A stretch of DNA of 64,000 nucleotides, taken from Albidovulum aestuarii. Its GTDB lineage: Bacteria > Pseudomonadota > Alphaproteobacteria > Rhodobacterales > Rhodobacteraceae. The position numbers were made by a program, and so were the translations under genes. Shown piece by piece: positions 25,222 through 34,664 of the stretch. Every line of letters begins with the position of its first letter. The stretch's first letter is position 1. Under the pieces are notes generated by a model. It saw only the letters and a list, made by a program, of their open reading frames with translations. It made no database searches and was not told the origin of the DNA. Location: assembly GCF_029961185.1 (NCBI RefSeq), contig NZ_JASBQQ010000012.1, forward strand, positions 1 to 64,000. The letters run 5' to 3'.

Positions 25222-26540
25222 ACGGCACCCCCACCATCGCCTTCTTTCCTGAGGCAAGTTTCGGCGCCGCTCTCAACTGCGTCGGCATCGCCCGCGCGCT
25301 GAAGGAACGCGGTGCGCGGCCGGTCTTCATCTGTCATGCGGGGTTTTCCGGCGTCTTCGCGGAATACGGGTTTCAGGAATATCACCTGCCACTGGCCGGT
25401 GCTCCGGTGCCGGAAACCTACTGGCAGGATTTCATCAGCCGCCACCAGCCCCATTTCAATCTCGATCCGGCCGACCAGATCGAAACCTATGTCGCCCCGA
25501 CATGGGAGGCGATCGTGGAGACGGCCAAACAGGCCGAGGCGCCGCTCTTCGCCCTGCTGCAAAGACTGAGGCCCGATGCAGTCGTTCTCGACAATGTCGT
25601 GATGTTTCCCGCGATCCTGCGCGCGGGCTGCCCGTGGGTGAGGGTCATCTCCTGCGCCGAAACCGAGTTGCCGGACCCGAATGTACCGCCCTACCTGTCG
25701 GGTCTTCCGGGCGATGACCGCACCCAATGGCAGGCTTTCGCCGACCGCTACAACGCCGCAGTCGGACCGGTCCATGCCCGGTTCAACAGGTTCCGGTCCC
25801 GACACGGGCTGCCACCGCTGGATGCGGGCCAGTTCCTCGAACCCTCGCCCTGGCACAATCTGCTGCTGGCGCCCTCGATCCTGCGTCATGACCGCGAGGT
25901 CGGGCTGGACCCGGCCCGTTTCACGTTCCTCGAAGGCTGCGTCCGGCAGGAAGCACCGTACAACGTTCCGGAATTCGCGACCGGCGAGGGGCCGCTGGTC
26001 TATGTCTCTTTCGGCAGTCTCGGTGCGCTGGATACCGCTCTGATCAAGCGGCTGATCGCCGTCTTTGCCGAGTTTCCCGCCCGTTTCCTGATCAATGTCG
26101 GCGCGTTCCGGGAGGCCTATCGCGCTGTGCCCGACAATGTGATCCTCGATCAGTGGTTCCCGCAGCCGAGCGTCGTGGCCAAGGCGGATCTCTTCATCCA
26201 CCACGGCGGTAATAACAGCTTCTGCGAGGCTCTGTATTGCGGTGTTCCGTCGCTGATCATGCCCTATTGCTGGGACGGGCACGACAACGCCCGCCGCGCG
26301 GTCGAAACCGGAACAGGCAGGTGGCTCCATCGCGCCCATTGGACGCCGGAGGAACTGGCGGTGGCGATGCGATCGGCACTTGAAGATGCAAAGATGCGCG
26401 ACAGGCTGGCGGCCAATGCCGGCCGCATGGTCCCCGCAAACGGCGTCGATCTGGCGGCAGAGCGGATAATTGCGGTTGCACGCCCGTCAGAGAAACGCGC
26501 CTTGAGGCAAGGATGGGCGCCGCATAGCCTTAGCGAGTGA
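25218..26540 (+). CDS. UGT-like (GT1, GT-B fold) glycosyltransferase, regulator-linked copy
   Basis: A 440-residue paralogue of the glycosyltransferase at 19056-20333. The two align along their full length: IAFFPEASFGAALNCVGIA, VVLDNVVMFPAILRAGCPWVRVISCAE, LVYVSFGSLGALDTALIKR and FIHHGGNNSFCEALYCGVPSLIM all have counterparts. The UGT donor-site pattern and the DGHDN motif are intact. Its start overlaps the GntR stop, so regulator and enzyme are co-expressed. It ends 20 bases before an IS6 relic, and its last ~25 residues (from about RPSEKRALRQG) have no counterpart in the other copy. Confidence 0.88.
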   Translation: MNGTPTIAFFPEASFGAALNCVGIARALKERGARPVFICHAGFSGVFAEYGFQEYHLPLAGAPVPETYWQDFISRHQPHFNLDPADQIETYVAPTWEAIVETAKQAEAPLFALLQRLRPDAVVLDNVVMFPAILRAGCPWVRVISCAETELPDPNVPPYLSGLPGDDRTQWQAFADRYNAAVGPVHARFNRFRSRHGLPPLDAGQFLEPSPWHNLLLAPSILRHDREVGLDPARFTFLEGCVRQEAPYNVPEFATGEGPLVYVSFGSLGALDTALIKRLIAVFAEFPARFLINVGAFREAYRAVPDNVILDQWFPQPSVVAKADLFIHHGGNNSFCEALYCGVPSLIMPYCWDGHDNARRAVETGTGRWLHRAHWTPEELAVAMRSALEDAKMRDRLAANAGRMVPANGVDLAAERIIAVARPSEKRALRQGWAPHSLSE

Positions 26541-26560
26541 CACAGCCGGCTGCTTCAAAT

Positions 26561-27289
26561 GGTACTATCAGAGAAAGTTGGCCTGAGACGGTGCGAGGTG
26601 GTGGCTAGCCTTTGGACGTGACCAAACGCTCCCACTGCAAATACTTCACGTTTTCGCCTGAGATCATTCGCCCAGCGGTGATGCTCTAAGTAAGATTTCC
26701 GCTTTCCGTTAGTAAGGTTGAGGACCTGCTGCACGAGCTTGGCATCGACATCAGGCACGAAAATGCGTGCTTCTGGTGGTATCGGTTCGACCCGATGCTT
26801 GCTGCGGAGTTCCGGAAGCGGTGTGTTGCGGGCATGAAATAGAGCCGCTGGAAATGGTACCTCGATGAGATGCTCATGAAGATAAACGGTGAACGGCACT
26901 ACTTCTGGCGGGCCGTGGATCATGAAGGCGAGGTGTTAGAAAGCTTCGTCACGAAGACCCGAAACAAGGAAGTCACTCTGAAATTCCCAAGAAAACCAAT
27001 GTGCAAGCATGGCAGGCCGGATGTGATCGTGACTGACCGGCCCCGGCTTTAGGGCGCGGCCCTTAAAGAGATCAGCGCCGTCGAAAGACAGGAAGCCGGC
27101 CGTTGTCTCAACAATCGCGCAGAGAACTCCCAACTCGTGTTCCGACGACGTTAAAGCGCGATGCATCGTTTTCGGCGCATGCGACTTTGCAGAAGTTCGC
27201 CGCCGTGCACGCATCCGTCTGCAACCGCTTCAACCAAGAACGTAACCTCGCCCAAACCAATTGCGTTGCACATGCGCTCTGAAGGGGTG
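26561..27289 (+). mobile_element. Decayed IS6-family element, right boundary of the island
   Basis: A nearly full-length but decayed IS6 copy. The left end GGTACTATCAGAGAAAGTTGGCCTGAG matches the intact element's left end over about 30 bases with few changes. The transposase remnant starts near 26618 (KYFTFSPEIIRPAVML) and runs to about 27250. In-frame stops occur after AVML, after AGMK, after RPRL and before AMHRF, with a frame change near the C-terminus. The right end is a weak inverted repeat (CTCTGAAGGGGTGC, near 27289). It is in the same orientation as the other copies. Confidence 0.8.
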
Positions 27290-27472
27290 CTGTGTTCGCA
27301 TTGCTACCGAGATCAGCGGCCTTTGGGGGATGTGAACATGCGGTCGTGCTTCGTGTGATGTCAGTCAATGCACACCAATTGCACAATCCAACGGACGAGA
27401 GCAAACAGACGAATCTGATGCGTTGCCCGATTTCCGGCTGCACGGTCCCGCCTGTCGGTCTACAAATTGGTC

Positions 27473-28528
27473 ATGTTGTTTGAGCCGTCAGAAAGTGAAC
27501 TCTACGCCGCACTCATTGCGTCAGATGAGAGCTATGACGGTCACGTCTTCGTCGGTGTTACGTCGACCGGTATCTTTTGCCGACTGACCTGCCCGGCGCG
27601 AAAACCGAAGCGCGAAAATTGCCGGTTCTTCCAAAACGCTGCGGAATGCCTTGCCGCCGGGTTTCGACCCTGCAAGCGGTGTCACCCGATGAGGCCCGCC
27701 GCAGAAGCAGACCCGATCATCCGCGACCTGTTGGCGGCGATGGAGGAACGTGCGGATCATCGCTGGAGTGAGGCGGATATCGTTGGGATGGGACATGACC
27801 CCTCGACCGTCCGACGCGCGTTCAAGCGGCAGTATGGGATAACATTCCTTGAGATGGCGCGCCTTGATCGGCTGCGCCGGGGGTTTCACGTCCTGAACGC
27901 AGGCGGACGGATCATTGATGCGCAACTGGAAGCGGGCTTCTCATCACCTTCGGCCTTTCGCGAGGCCTTCGCGCGACTGATCGGAGAGGCGCCGGGACGG
28001 CTTTCAGCCAAGCCAACTCTGCGGGCCGACTGGGTGGATACGCCGTTGGGCGCCATGATCGCAGTCGCGGACCAACACGCGTTGCACCTTCTAGAATTTG
28101 TCGACCGCAAAGCCCTTCCTTCTGAGTTGAAGCGGCTAACAATCGCTGCTCGCGGATCGCTGGGCATCGACAGAACACCGATCCATGACCTCGTGTCCAA
28201 CGAACTGGCCGCGTTCTTTGCAGGGCGTTCGGCGCAATTTACCGCGCCACTTGTTTTTCACGGCAGCGCATTCACACGTTCGGTCTGGCAAGAATTGCAA
28301 CGGATAAAGCCCGGCGAAACCCGGAGCTACGGCGACGTCGCAAGGGCAATCGGCAGGCCCGAGGCCGTCCGAGCGGTCGCCCGCGCAAACGGTGCCAACC
28401 AGATCGCGCTGATCGTGCCCTGTCATCGGGTCGTCGGTGCGGATGGCAGCCTGACCGGTTATGGTGGCGGGCTGTGGCGAAAGCAGAAACTGATCGATAT
28501 CGAAGTAGCTTTTGCAGGCCGCGATTAA
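27473..28528 (+). CDS. ada: Bifunctional Ada: methylphosphotriester-responsive activator / O6-methylguanine-DNA methyltransferase
   Basis: A protein of 351 residues from the ATG at 27473; a TTG two codons upstream is an alternative. In order it has the Ada zinc domain with four cysteines (residues 36, 40, 67 and 70; FCRLTCPAR and RPCKRCHP), an AraC-like helix-turn-helix region (~95-180) and the C-terminal methyltransferase domain with the active-site IVPCHRVVG. It should repair alkylated DNA and activate its own regulon. No good ribosome site precedes it. It lies just to the right of the IS6 relic and ends the island. Confidence 0.93.
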   Translation: MLFEPSESELYAALIASDESYDGHVFVGVTSTGIFCRLTCPARKPKRENCRFFQNAAECLAAGFRPCKRCHPMRPAAEADPIIRDLLAAMEERADHRWSEADIVGMGHDPSTVRRAFKRQYGITFLEMARLDRLRRGFHVLNAGGRIIDAQLEAGFSSPSAFREAFARLIGEAPGRLSAKPTLRADWVDTPLGAMIAVADQHALHLLEFVDRKALPSELKRLTIAARGSLGIDRTPIHDLVSNELAAFFAGRSAQFTAPLVFHGSAFTRSVWQELQRIKPGETRSYGDVARAIGRPEAVRAVARANGANQIALIVPCHRVVGADGSLTGYGGGLWRKQKLIDIEVAFAGRD

Positions 28529-28668
28529 ACCGCTTTCCACTGGACTTGAAAGTCTGCGCCGGGGAACGTCGCCTGTTCATAGGCGGTTAATGGCTGACGT
28601 CTTGATACAGGTCAGGGGCCGACGAGGCCAACTGGTGTAAAATCAAAAGATGGTTATTGGAGGCTTCT

Positions 28669-28932
28669 ATGAAAAAGTTAACGCTTAGTCTGCCGATCAT
28701 GCTCGCCCTCGCGGCATGCCAGACCGCCGAACAACGCGCCGTCGGCACAGGCGCGCTTGCGGGTGCGGCGATCGGTGCGGCTGTTGCCGATGACGACGAC
28801 CGCTTGGAGGGCGCCATCGTCGGTGGTGCAGCCGGCGCGCTTGTGGGCACACTGATTGGACAGGCCCAGAAACCGGGCGACTGTGTCTATGAGGATGCCT
28901 ATGGACGCCGTTATGTCGCGGCCTGCCCGTAA
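28669..28932 (+). CDS. Small glycine-zipper lipoprotein
   Basis: An 87-residue protein from the ATG at 28669, set by GGAGG at 28659-28663. A lipoprotein signal peptide ends at LALAAC (lipid-modified C17). It is followed by a glycine-zipper of the YmgG/17-kDa-antigen type (GALAGAAIGAAVA, then GGAAGALVGTLIG) and a short C-terminal domain with two cysteines (GDCVYEDAYGRRYVAACP). It is probably an outer-membrane or periplasmic lipoprotein of unknown function. It converges with the GST gene, which ends three bases away. Confidence 0.85.
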   Translation: MKKLTLSLPIMLALAACQTAEQRAVGTGALAGAAIGAAVADDDDRLEGAIVGGAAGALVGTLIGQAQKPGDCVYEDAYGRRYVAACP

Positions 28933-28935
28933 ACG

Positions 28936-29532
28936 TCAGCGTGCCATGGCCCGCTGATAGGCGGGCCGTGCGCGCATTCGGGTGAGATATTCGGTCAGCC
29001 GGTGCTCAGTGATCGGGAAACGTGCCGACAAAGCCCAGTTTCCACAATGAGTTAGGATGATATCAGGCACCGTCATCATCTCACCCATCACGAATGGGCC
29101 TTCGCCCATGCGTTGCATCAGTGTTTTCTGGCTTCGCTCGAACTCCCAGCGCAGCGTGTTTTTGATTGCGGCGTGGCGCAATTCCTCGGGCAAGACGAAG
29201 CTGTGCCGAGCGGCCATCCAGAGGTTAGCGTCGAACTCATCCAGCAGGAACTGAGTGAGGCTGTCTTGCCGTGCCCGGGCAAGTGTCCCGGCGGGATGAG
29301 TCAGCTTCCCGTGTTTGTCGGCGAGATACTGAATGATCGCCGTGGAATCAGTAATAGGCGTGCCTTCGTCGATCAAGACCGGCACCTTTCCTGCGGGATT
29401 GAACTGGGACACTCCTTCGGACCGTGGCGGTGCCGGGACATGTTCGTAGGTCAATCCCAGTTCTTCCAGCATCCACAAAACCCGTGCCGCGCGGCTTTGA
29501 ACTGTTCCAACAACGGTATACATGCGGTTCAT
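28936..29532 (-). CDS. Glutathione S-transferase family protein
   Basis: A 198-residue cytosolic GST. The N-terminal thioredoxin-fold domain (residues 1-78) has VQSRAARVLWMLEELGLTYEHV and the glutathione-binding NPAGKVPVLIDEGTPITDSTAIIQYLADKHG. The C-terminal domain is all-helical with FVMGEMMTVPDIILTHCGNWA. An ATG three codons inside (MYTVVG) could be the true start. Its substrate is not known. Confidence 0.9.
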   Translation of the reverse strand: MNRMYTVVGTVQSRAARVLWMLEELGLTYEHVPAPPRSEGVSQFNPAGKVPVLIDEGTPITDSTAIIQYLADKHGKLTHPAGTLARARQDSLTQFLLDEFDANLWMAARHSFVLPEELRHAAIKNTLRWEFERSQKTLMQRMGEGPFVMGEMMTVPDIILTHCGNWALSARFPITEHRLTEYLTRMRARPAYQRAMAR

Positions 29533-29584
29533 TCTCCCCGAGATAGGCCGATGGAGCCACGCGCCGACGGAAGGTGCAAGAGGC

Positions 29585-30607
29585 CTAACGGCGGTTCAGC
29601 ATGGCCAGCCGGATCAAAGCGCGCTCCATCACCGCCATGGCCGGCGCGCGGGAGGTGGACCGAAGCGTCAGATCGGTATCGGTCAACAGCCCGATTGCGG
29701 TTTCCAGCCGGTGCATCCCCCAGTTCTGCGCCTGCCGCAGCATCCGTTCGCGGCGTGGGCCGAAGACCGGCGGTCGCATGCGGGCGATGCCCTCGGCTGC
29801 ACCGCCGGGGGCGGAGGCGGCGACATGCAGGGTGCGGAAATGGCGCATCGCGGCGATGGAAAGGGTCACGGGGTTCACGCCCTGCCCCTCAAGCCGCCGC
29901 ATCAACGGGCCGATATCGCCCGCCCGCGCCTCGGCGGCGGCATGCAGGATATCGTCCACTTCCGCCTCGATCGTCACCGGCGCGCAGGCGGCGACATCGG
30001 CGGGTGTCAGCGGCGTCGTATCGCCGAACTTGTAAAGCGCCACCTTCTCCACCGTCTGTCGGAAATCGCCGGGGTCAAGGTCGCGGGCGAGCGCCAGAAG
30101 ATCCTTCATCGCCTCGCGCCCGATGTCCTTGAGCCCGGCCCTGTCCAGCACGGTCTCGATCTCCTCCCGGCTCGGCGGGTTGTCATAGATGCCCGCCGCA
30201 TAGGCGTTCGGGTGATCCTCGAAGGCTTTTTTCAGTGCTGACGACTTGTTCAGGGATCCGGCGGTCACGACCAGCATCGCGTCGCCATTGTGCCAGTCGG
30301 CCAGAGCGGATTTCAGAACCGGGGCGAGACCGTCCGTCGCATCCTCGATGAACGCGACCCGCGGGCCGGAAAAGAACCCCTGTGCCTTCAGCGCATCGGC
30401 GACCAGTGCGGGGTCCTTGCGCAAGTCGCTTCCCGAAATGCGGGTCAGGCGCATCTCGGCCTCGCCTTCGGGGCCAATCAAAGCCGCGATGACCTCCTGA
30501 CGTTTTATGGCAACCCGCATCGCATCAGCACCGAAGATCAGAAGGCCGGCGCGATTGGGTTCGGGCTGCGCGAAAAACCGGGTCGCTGCGGCGCCGGACA
30601 GTTTCAC
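29585..30607 (-). CDS. holA: DNA polymerase III subunit delta
   Basis: A 340-residue subunit of the clamp loader that opens the beta clamp. I start it at the GTG at 30607, which overlaps the lptE stop as GTGA and gives the family-typical [31 protein letters not shown]; another GTG lies four codons upstream. LVVTAGSLNKSSALKKAFEDH, DFRQTVEKVALY and the C-terminal domain with MRHFRTLHVAASAPGG are characteristic. It follows lptE and leuS in one minus-strand operon, as in many alphaproteobacteria. Confidence 0.92.
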   Translation of the reverse strand: MKLSGAAATRFFAQPEPNRAGLLIFGADAMRVAIKRQEVIAALIGPEGEAEMRLTRISGSDLRKDPALVADALKAQGFFSGPRVAFIEDATDGLAPVLKSALADWHNGDAMLVVTAGSLNKSSALKKAFEDHPNAYAAGIYDNPPSREEIETVLDRAGLKDIGREAMKDLLALARDLDPGDFRQTVEKVALYKFGDTTPLTPADVAACAPVTIEAEVDDILHAAAEARAGDIGPLMRRLEGQGVNPVTLSIAAMRHFRTLHVAASAPGGAAEGIARMRPPVFGPRRERMLRQAQNWGMHRLETAIGLLTDTDLTLRSTSRAPAMAVMERALIRLAMLNRR

Positions 30608-31101
30608 GGCCGGTTCCACTCCGCCGATGTGGCGATGAGTTGGGTGACGATTTTGTCGGCGAGAATGCGCATGAGCCTTGTCCGGGCGTCGGATTCGGAG
30701 GCTGCGGCGGCGACCGAGGTGCCAAAGGCCGAATAGGCGGTGAAGGAGGACACCTTGCCCGAACTCAGGGCCTCGCCTGTCCCTGCGTGGTGGAGCGTAT
30801 AGGCTACCTTGCCAATCACCTGATAGCGGTTGATGCGGCTGTCCTGCGCGATGGCCTGGCCTTCGACCTCGACTTCGACCCGGTAAGACAGCCGGAAGGC
30901 GGCCGCGGCCGGCCGCCCCAACCGTTCCTCAAGCCGCTCGACAAGGTCGAAACCGTCCTTGTTTTCAGGGGCATCAACCGTCACTCGGTCCAGAAGGCCC
31001 GAGGCCTGACCGCCCGGTCCATAGGCCGGCGCAAAGCCACAGGCGGCCAGCGGCAGGGCTGCGGCCAGCATCAGAAAGGTTCTGCGGTCAGATGACGACA
31101 T
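30604..31101 (-). CDS. lptE: LPS-assembly lipoprotein LptE
   Basis: A 165-residue outer-membrane lipoprotein, the plug partner of LptD in lipopolysaccharide insertion. The ATG at 31101 starts a lipoprotein signal peptide ending at LPLAAC, followed by [19 protein letters not shown], the usual start of alphaproteobacterial Lpt[26 protein letters not shown] and the [11 protein letters not shown] tail fit the family. The gene overlaps the end of leuS by 14 bases and holA by four. Confidence 0.88.
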   Translation of the reverse strand: MSSSDRRTFLMLAAALPLAACGFAPAYGPGGQASGLLDRVTVDAPENKDGFDLVERLEERLGRPAAAAFRLSYRVEVEVEGQAIAQDSRINRYQVIGKVAYTLHHAGTGEALSSGKVSSFTAYSAFGTSVAAAASESDARTRLMRILADKIVTQLIATSAEWNRP

Positions 31102-33712
31102 TGACGATGCGCCCCGGCACGACGATGAGCTTTTTCGGCGCGCCGCCATTCAGCGCCCGGATCACAGCTTCGTCGGCCAGCACGATCTTTTCAACCTCGG
31201 ATGCGGCCATATCCTTCGGAACGCTGATTTCCGCGCGGCGCTTGCCGTTGATCTGGATCGGCAGGGTGACGGTGTCGTCAACCAGCATCGCCGGATCTGC
31301 CTTGGGCCAGGGCGCTTGCGCGATCAGCCCCTCACCCCCCTGATGGGCCCAGATATCCTCGGCCAGATGCGGGGTCATCGGCGACATGAGCTGGGCGAGC
31401 ACCATGATCGCCTGCCGCTGGACCTGCTTGGAGGCGTCGGATTTCTGGACCGCATTGGCGAATTCGTACAGTTTCGCGATGGCCTTGTTAAAGGCGAAGC
31501 CCTCGATCATCTGCGTGACGTCATTCACCGCCCGGTGCATGGCGCGGGCCAGATCCTCGTCGCCCGTGCCCGGCTTGCCCTCGGGCAGCGCGGCGATCCG
31601 GTCGCAGAGCGTCCAGACCCGATTCAGGTGCTTCTGCGCCGCCTCCGCCCCGGCGGCTGTCCACTCCACGTCGCGTTCCGGAGGGCTGTCGGACATAACG
31701 AACCACCGCGCGGTATCGGCGCCGTAACGGGCGATGATGTCCATCGGGTCGACGACGTTCTTTTTCGACTTCGACATCTTGGCAGACGGTATGATCTCAA
31801 TCCGGTTAGCTGGATCACTTGCGAATTCAACGGCTTCTTCGTCCGTCATCGCATCGAAATTGTCAGGTCTTAGAACTGCTACGTCCTCACCATAGAGATT
31901 GAGGCGATAAACATGTTCCGGCAGATGATAAACAGGTCGGCCGTTCGCGTCGCGAGTCTGGTAGATCTCATGCGTCACCATCCCTTGGGTGAAGAGCGCA
32001 TTGAACGGCTCGATCGCCTTCTTCGGCAGGTGGCCGCAGATATGCATCGCCCGGGCGAAGAAGCGGGAATAGAGAAGGTGCAGGATCGCGTGCTCGATCC
32101 CGCCGATATACTGGTCCACATTCATCCAGTACTCGGCATCCTCGGCCACGGTTGGCGTCTTCGCGTGCGGCGCGGTGAAGCGGGCGAAATACCAGGACGA
32201 ATCGACGAAGGTGTCCATCGTATCGGTCTCGCGCTTTGCCGGGGCTCCGCATTTCGGGCAGGCGCAGTCGCGCCATGTCGGGTGGCGGTCCAACGGATTG
32301 CCCGGCTGGTCGAAGCTGACATCATAGGGCAGTTCGACGGGCAGGTTTTCCTTTTTCTCGGCCACCACGCCGCACGTTTCGCAATGCACGACCGGAATCG
32401 GGCAGCCCCAGTAGCGCTGCCGGCTGACGCCCCAGTCACGCAGGCGGTAATTGGTGACGCCCCGGCCCACACCCTTGCCTTCGCAAAACGCGATGGCGGC
32501 ATCGACGGCGGCCTCACCGGTCTGAACGTCATCGCCCGCAAAGCCGCGCACGTAACGGACGCGTTCGGATTTCATGGGCACATAGGCCTCGGTCAGCGCC
32601 GCTTCCTCCGCGCCCTCGGCCACGAAGACCGGCGGGATCGGCAGGCCATATTTAGTCGCGAAATCGAAGTCGCGCTGGTCGTGCGCAGGACAGCCAAAGA
32701 TCGCACCGGTGCCGTAATCCATGAGAATGAAGTTGGCGATATAGACTGGCAATTCCCACGCTTCGTCAAAGGGATGGCGAACACGGATTCCGGTATCCAA
32801 CCCCTTTTTCTCGGCCTTCTCCAAGGCCTCTTCCGACGTGCCGATGCGGCGGCATTCGGCGACAAACTCCGCGATCTTCTTGTCGTGCCGTTCCAGATGC
32901 TTGGCCAGCGGATGGTCGGGCGAGATTGCGGCGAAACTCGCCCCCATCAGCGTGTCGGGCCGGGTCGTATAGACCTCCAGCCGGTCGAAGCCCTCGGGCG
33001 CATCCACGGTAGAGAACGCGAATTGCAGACCGCGCGACTTGCCGATCCAGTTGGCCTGCATCAGCCGCACCTTCTCGGGCCAGTCCTTCAGCCCGTCGAT
33101 GGCGTCCAGCAACTCGCCCGAGAAATCCGAGATGCGGAAGAACCATTGCGTCAGTTCGCGCCGCTCCACCTCGGCGCCCGACCGCCAGCCCTTGCCGTCG
33201 ATCACCTGTTCGTTCGCCAGAACGGTCATGTCGACCGGGTCCCAATTCACCACAGCGTTCTTGCGGTAAACCAACCCTTTTTCCATGAAATCGATGAACA
33301 TCGACTGCTGCTGGCCGTAATATTCGGGGTCGCAGGTGGCGAATTCGCGGGACCAGTCGATGGACAGGCCCAGCGGTTTCATCTGGTCGCGCATTTGCGC
33401 GATATTGCCATAGGTCCAGTCCTTCGGGTGGCCGCCCCGCTCCATCGCCGCGTTCTCGGCGGGCATGCCGAAGGCGTCCCAGCCCATCGGGTGCAGGACT
33501 GAATAGCCGCAGGAGGATTTGTAGCGCGCCACGACGTCGCCCATCGTGTAATTGCGCACATGGCCGATATGGATGCGGCCCGACGGATAGGGAAACATCT
33601 CCAGCACGTAATATTTCGGCCTGGCCGGATCGCGCCACGCGGTGAAGCATCCGGCCTCGTCCCAGGCCTTCTGCCATTTCGGTTCGATCTGGGCGGGGTC
33701 GTAACGCGACAT
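31088..33712 (-). CDS. leuS: Leucyl-tRNA synthetase
   Basis: A class I aminoacyl-tRNA synthetase of 874 residues that charges tRNA-Leu. The HIGH motif is near residue 49 ([20 protein letters not shown]) and KMSKS near residue 644 ([14 protein letters not shown]). Between them is the CP1 editing domain ([13 protein letters not shown]) and a zinc ribbon with CETCG and CACPKCG. It is the first gene of the leuS-lptE-holA operon. An extra ATG lies one codon upstream. Confidence 0.97.
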   Translation of the reverse strand: MSRYDPAQIEPKWQKAWDEAGCFTAWRDPARPKYYVLEMFPYPSGRIHIGHVRNYTMGDVVARYKSSCGYSVLHPMGWDAFGMPAENAAMERGGHPKDWTYGNIAQMRDQMKPLGLSIDWSREFATCDPEYYGQQQSMFIDFMEKGLVYRKNAVVNWDPVDMTVLANEQVIDGKGWRSGAEVERRELTQWFFRISDFSGELLDAIDGLKDWPEKVRLMQANWIGKSRGLQFAFSTVDAPEGFDRLEVYTTRPDTLMGASFAAISPDHPLAKHLERHDKKIAEFVAECRRIGTSEEALEKAEKKGLDTGIRVRHPFDEAWELPVYIANFILMDYGTGAIFGCPAHDQRDFDFATKYGLPIPPVFVAEGAEEAALTEAYVPMKSERVRYVRGFAGDDVQTGEAAVDAAIAFCEGKGVGRGVTNYRLRDWGVSRQRYWGCPIPVVHCETCGVVAEKKENLPVELPYDVSFDQPGNPLDRHPTWRDCACPKCGAPAKRETDTMDTFVDSSWYFARFTAPHAKTPTVAEDAEYWMNVDQYIGGIEHAILHLLYSRFFARAMHICGHLPKKAIEPFNALFTQGMVTHEIYQTRDANGRPVYHLPEHVYRLNLYGEDVAVLRPDNFDAMTDEEAVEFASDPANRIEIIPSAKMSKSKKNVVDPMDIIARYGADTARWFVMSDSPPERDVEWTAAGAEAAQKHLNRVWTLCDRIAALPEGKPGTGDEDLARAMHRAVNDVTQMIEGFAFNKAIAKLYEFANAVQKSDASKQVQRQAIMVLAQLMSPMTPHLAEDIWAHQGGEGLIAQAPWPKADPAMLVDDTVTLPIQINGKRRAEISVPKDMAASEVEKIVLADEAVIRALNGGAPKKLIVVPGRIVNVVI

Positions 33713-33814
33713 CATCTATCCTCGGCGCTTGGTCCGCGCCGGTTATACAAGCGCCGTGGGCAAGGTCCAGAGTTTCCCTCTGTCCTTGAACGTGTTCAGG
33801 CGTAGGAAATGGCC

Positions 33815-34408
33815 TTAAAGCTTGCTGTCCTGAATACGCAACTGCCGCGCCCGGGTCAGGATCGCATCCTCAACCGCACGCTGGGTCGCGGGATCCACGG
33901 GACCTAACTGCGTTGCCAGCGCCACTTTCAGCGAGCGCGCGTCGAGTGCGGGGTCCTGCACATAAATCGTCGCGCGATAGGCCCGTCCGCCGCCGGGTGG
34001 CGTGCCGTAGCCGGTGACAATCACGCCCGAGAAGGGGTCGACCGTCTGGATCGGCAGGAAATCAAGAATTTCGAGCGAAGCCTGCCAGAGGTAAGAGTTA
34101 ACCTCGACCGTATTGTTCGGATCCGTATTGCTCCTGAACAGGTCAAAAAGCTTTTTACGCTTCTGGTTCGCACGCGCGCTTTCCGTGCGCGATTTTGACT
34201 TGATGGCAAGGCCTTCATTGACGCCGCGCTGTTGATCGGCAGCAGACTGCCGCCGGGCCAGGCGGGCCTCGGCTTCTTCGGGGGTGATTGTCTTCGGCGC
34301 AGTGCGGCGGAAGAGGCCGCTGTCGCCGGAAGCGATTCCATTGCAGGCGCCAAGGCTGACAATCAGCCCCGTCAGAATCGCCCCGCGCATGATGTTGAGG
34401 ACCTTCAT
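33815..34408 (-). CDS. DUF3576 domain lipoprotein
   Basis: A 197-residue protein from the ATG at 34408, which begins a lipoprotein signal peptide (IMRGAILTGLIVSLGAC). The conserved alphaproteobacterial DUF3576 region follows, with KKLFDLFRSNTDPNNTVEVNSYLWQASLEILDFLP and DPFSGVIVTGYGTPPGG. It typically lies next to leuS in Rhodobacterales and has no assigned function; a cell-envelope role is likely from the lipobox. It is about 100 bases upstream of leuS. Confidence 0.87.
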   Translation of the reverse strand: MKVLNIMRGAILTGLIVSLGACNGIASGDSGLFRRTAPKTITPEEAEARLARRQSAADQQRGVNEGLAIKSKSRTESARANQKRKKLFDLFRSNTDPNNTVEVNSYLWQASLEILDFLPIQTVDPFSGVIVTGYGTPPGGGRAYRATIYVQDPALDARSLKVALATQLGPVDPATQRAVEDAILTRARQLRIQDSKL

Positions 34409-34664
34409 GACCCACCCCGCGACTGCCGTTTCACGCTGTCTAACCGAGCCACTGGGCGTGAACAAGGCTTTTCAGGTCAGGGGTTTCGCCGGGAATCGGC
34501 CCGTGCTGCCGGGAACTGTGGCAAGTCTGCACCATCATCGACGAGTCTTCCCCGCCCTCAGGTCCTTTCCGTTGCATTGCGGGGGCGCAGGGCGGAAATA
34601 GAAGCATACCCAATTCGGATTCCCCTGAGTTGGGCCTACCTTATGATCAACGAGGGAATACGAA

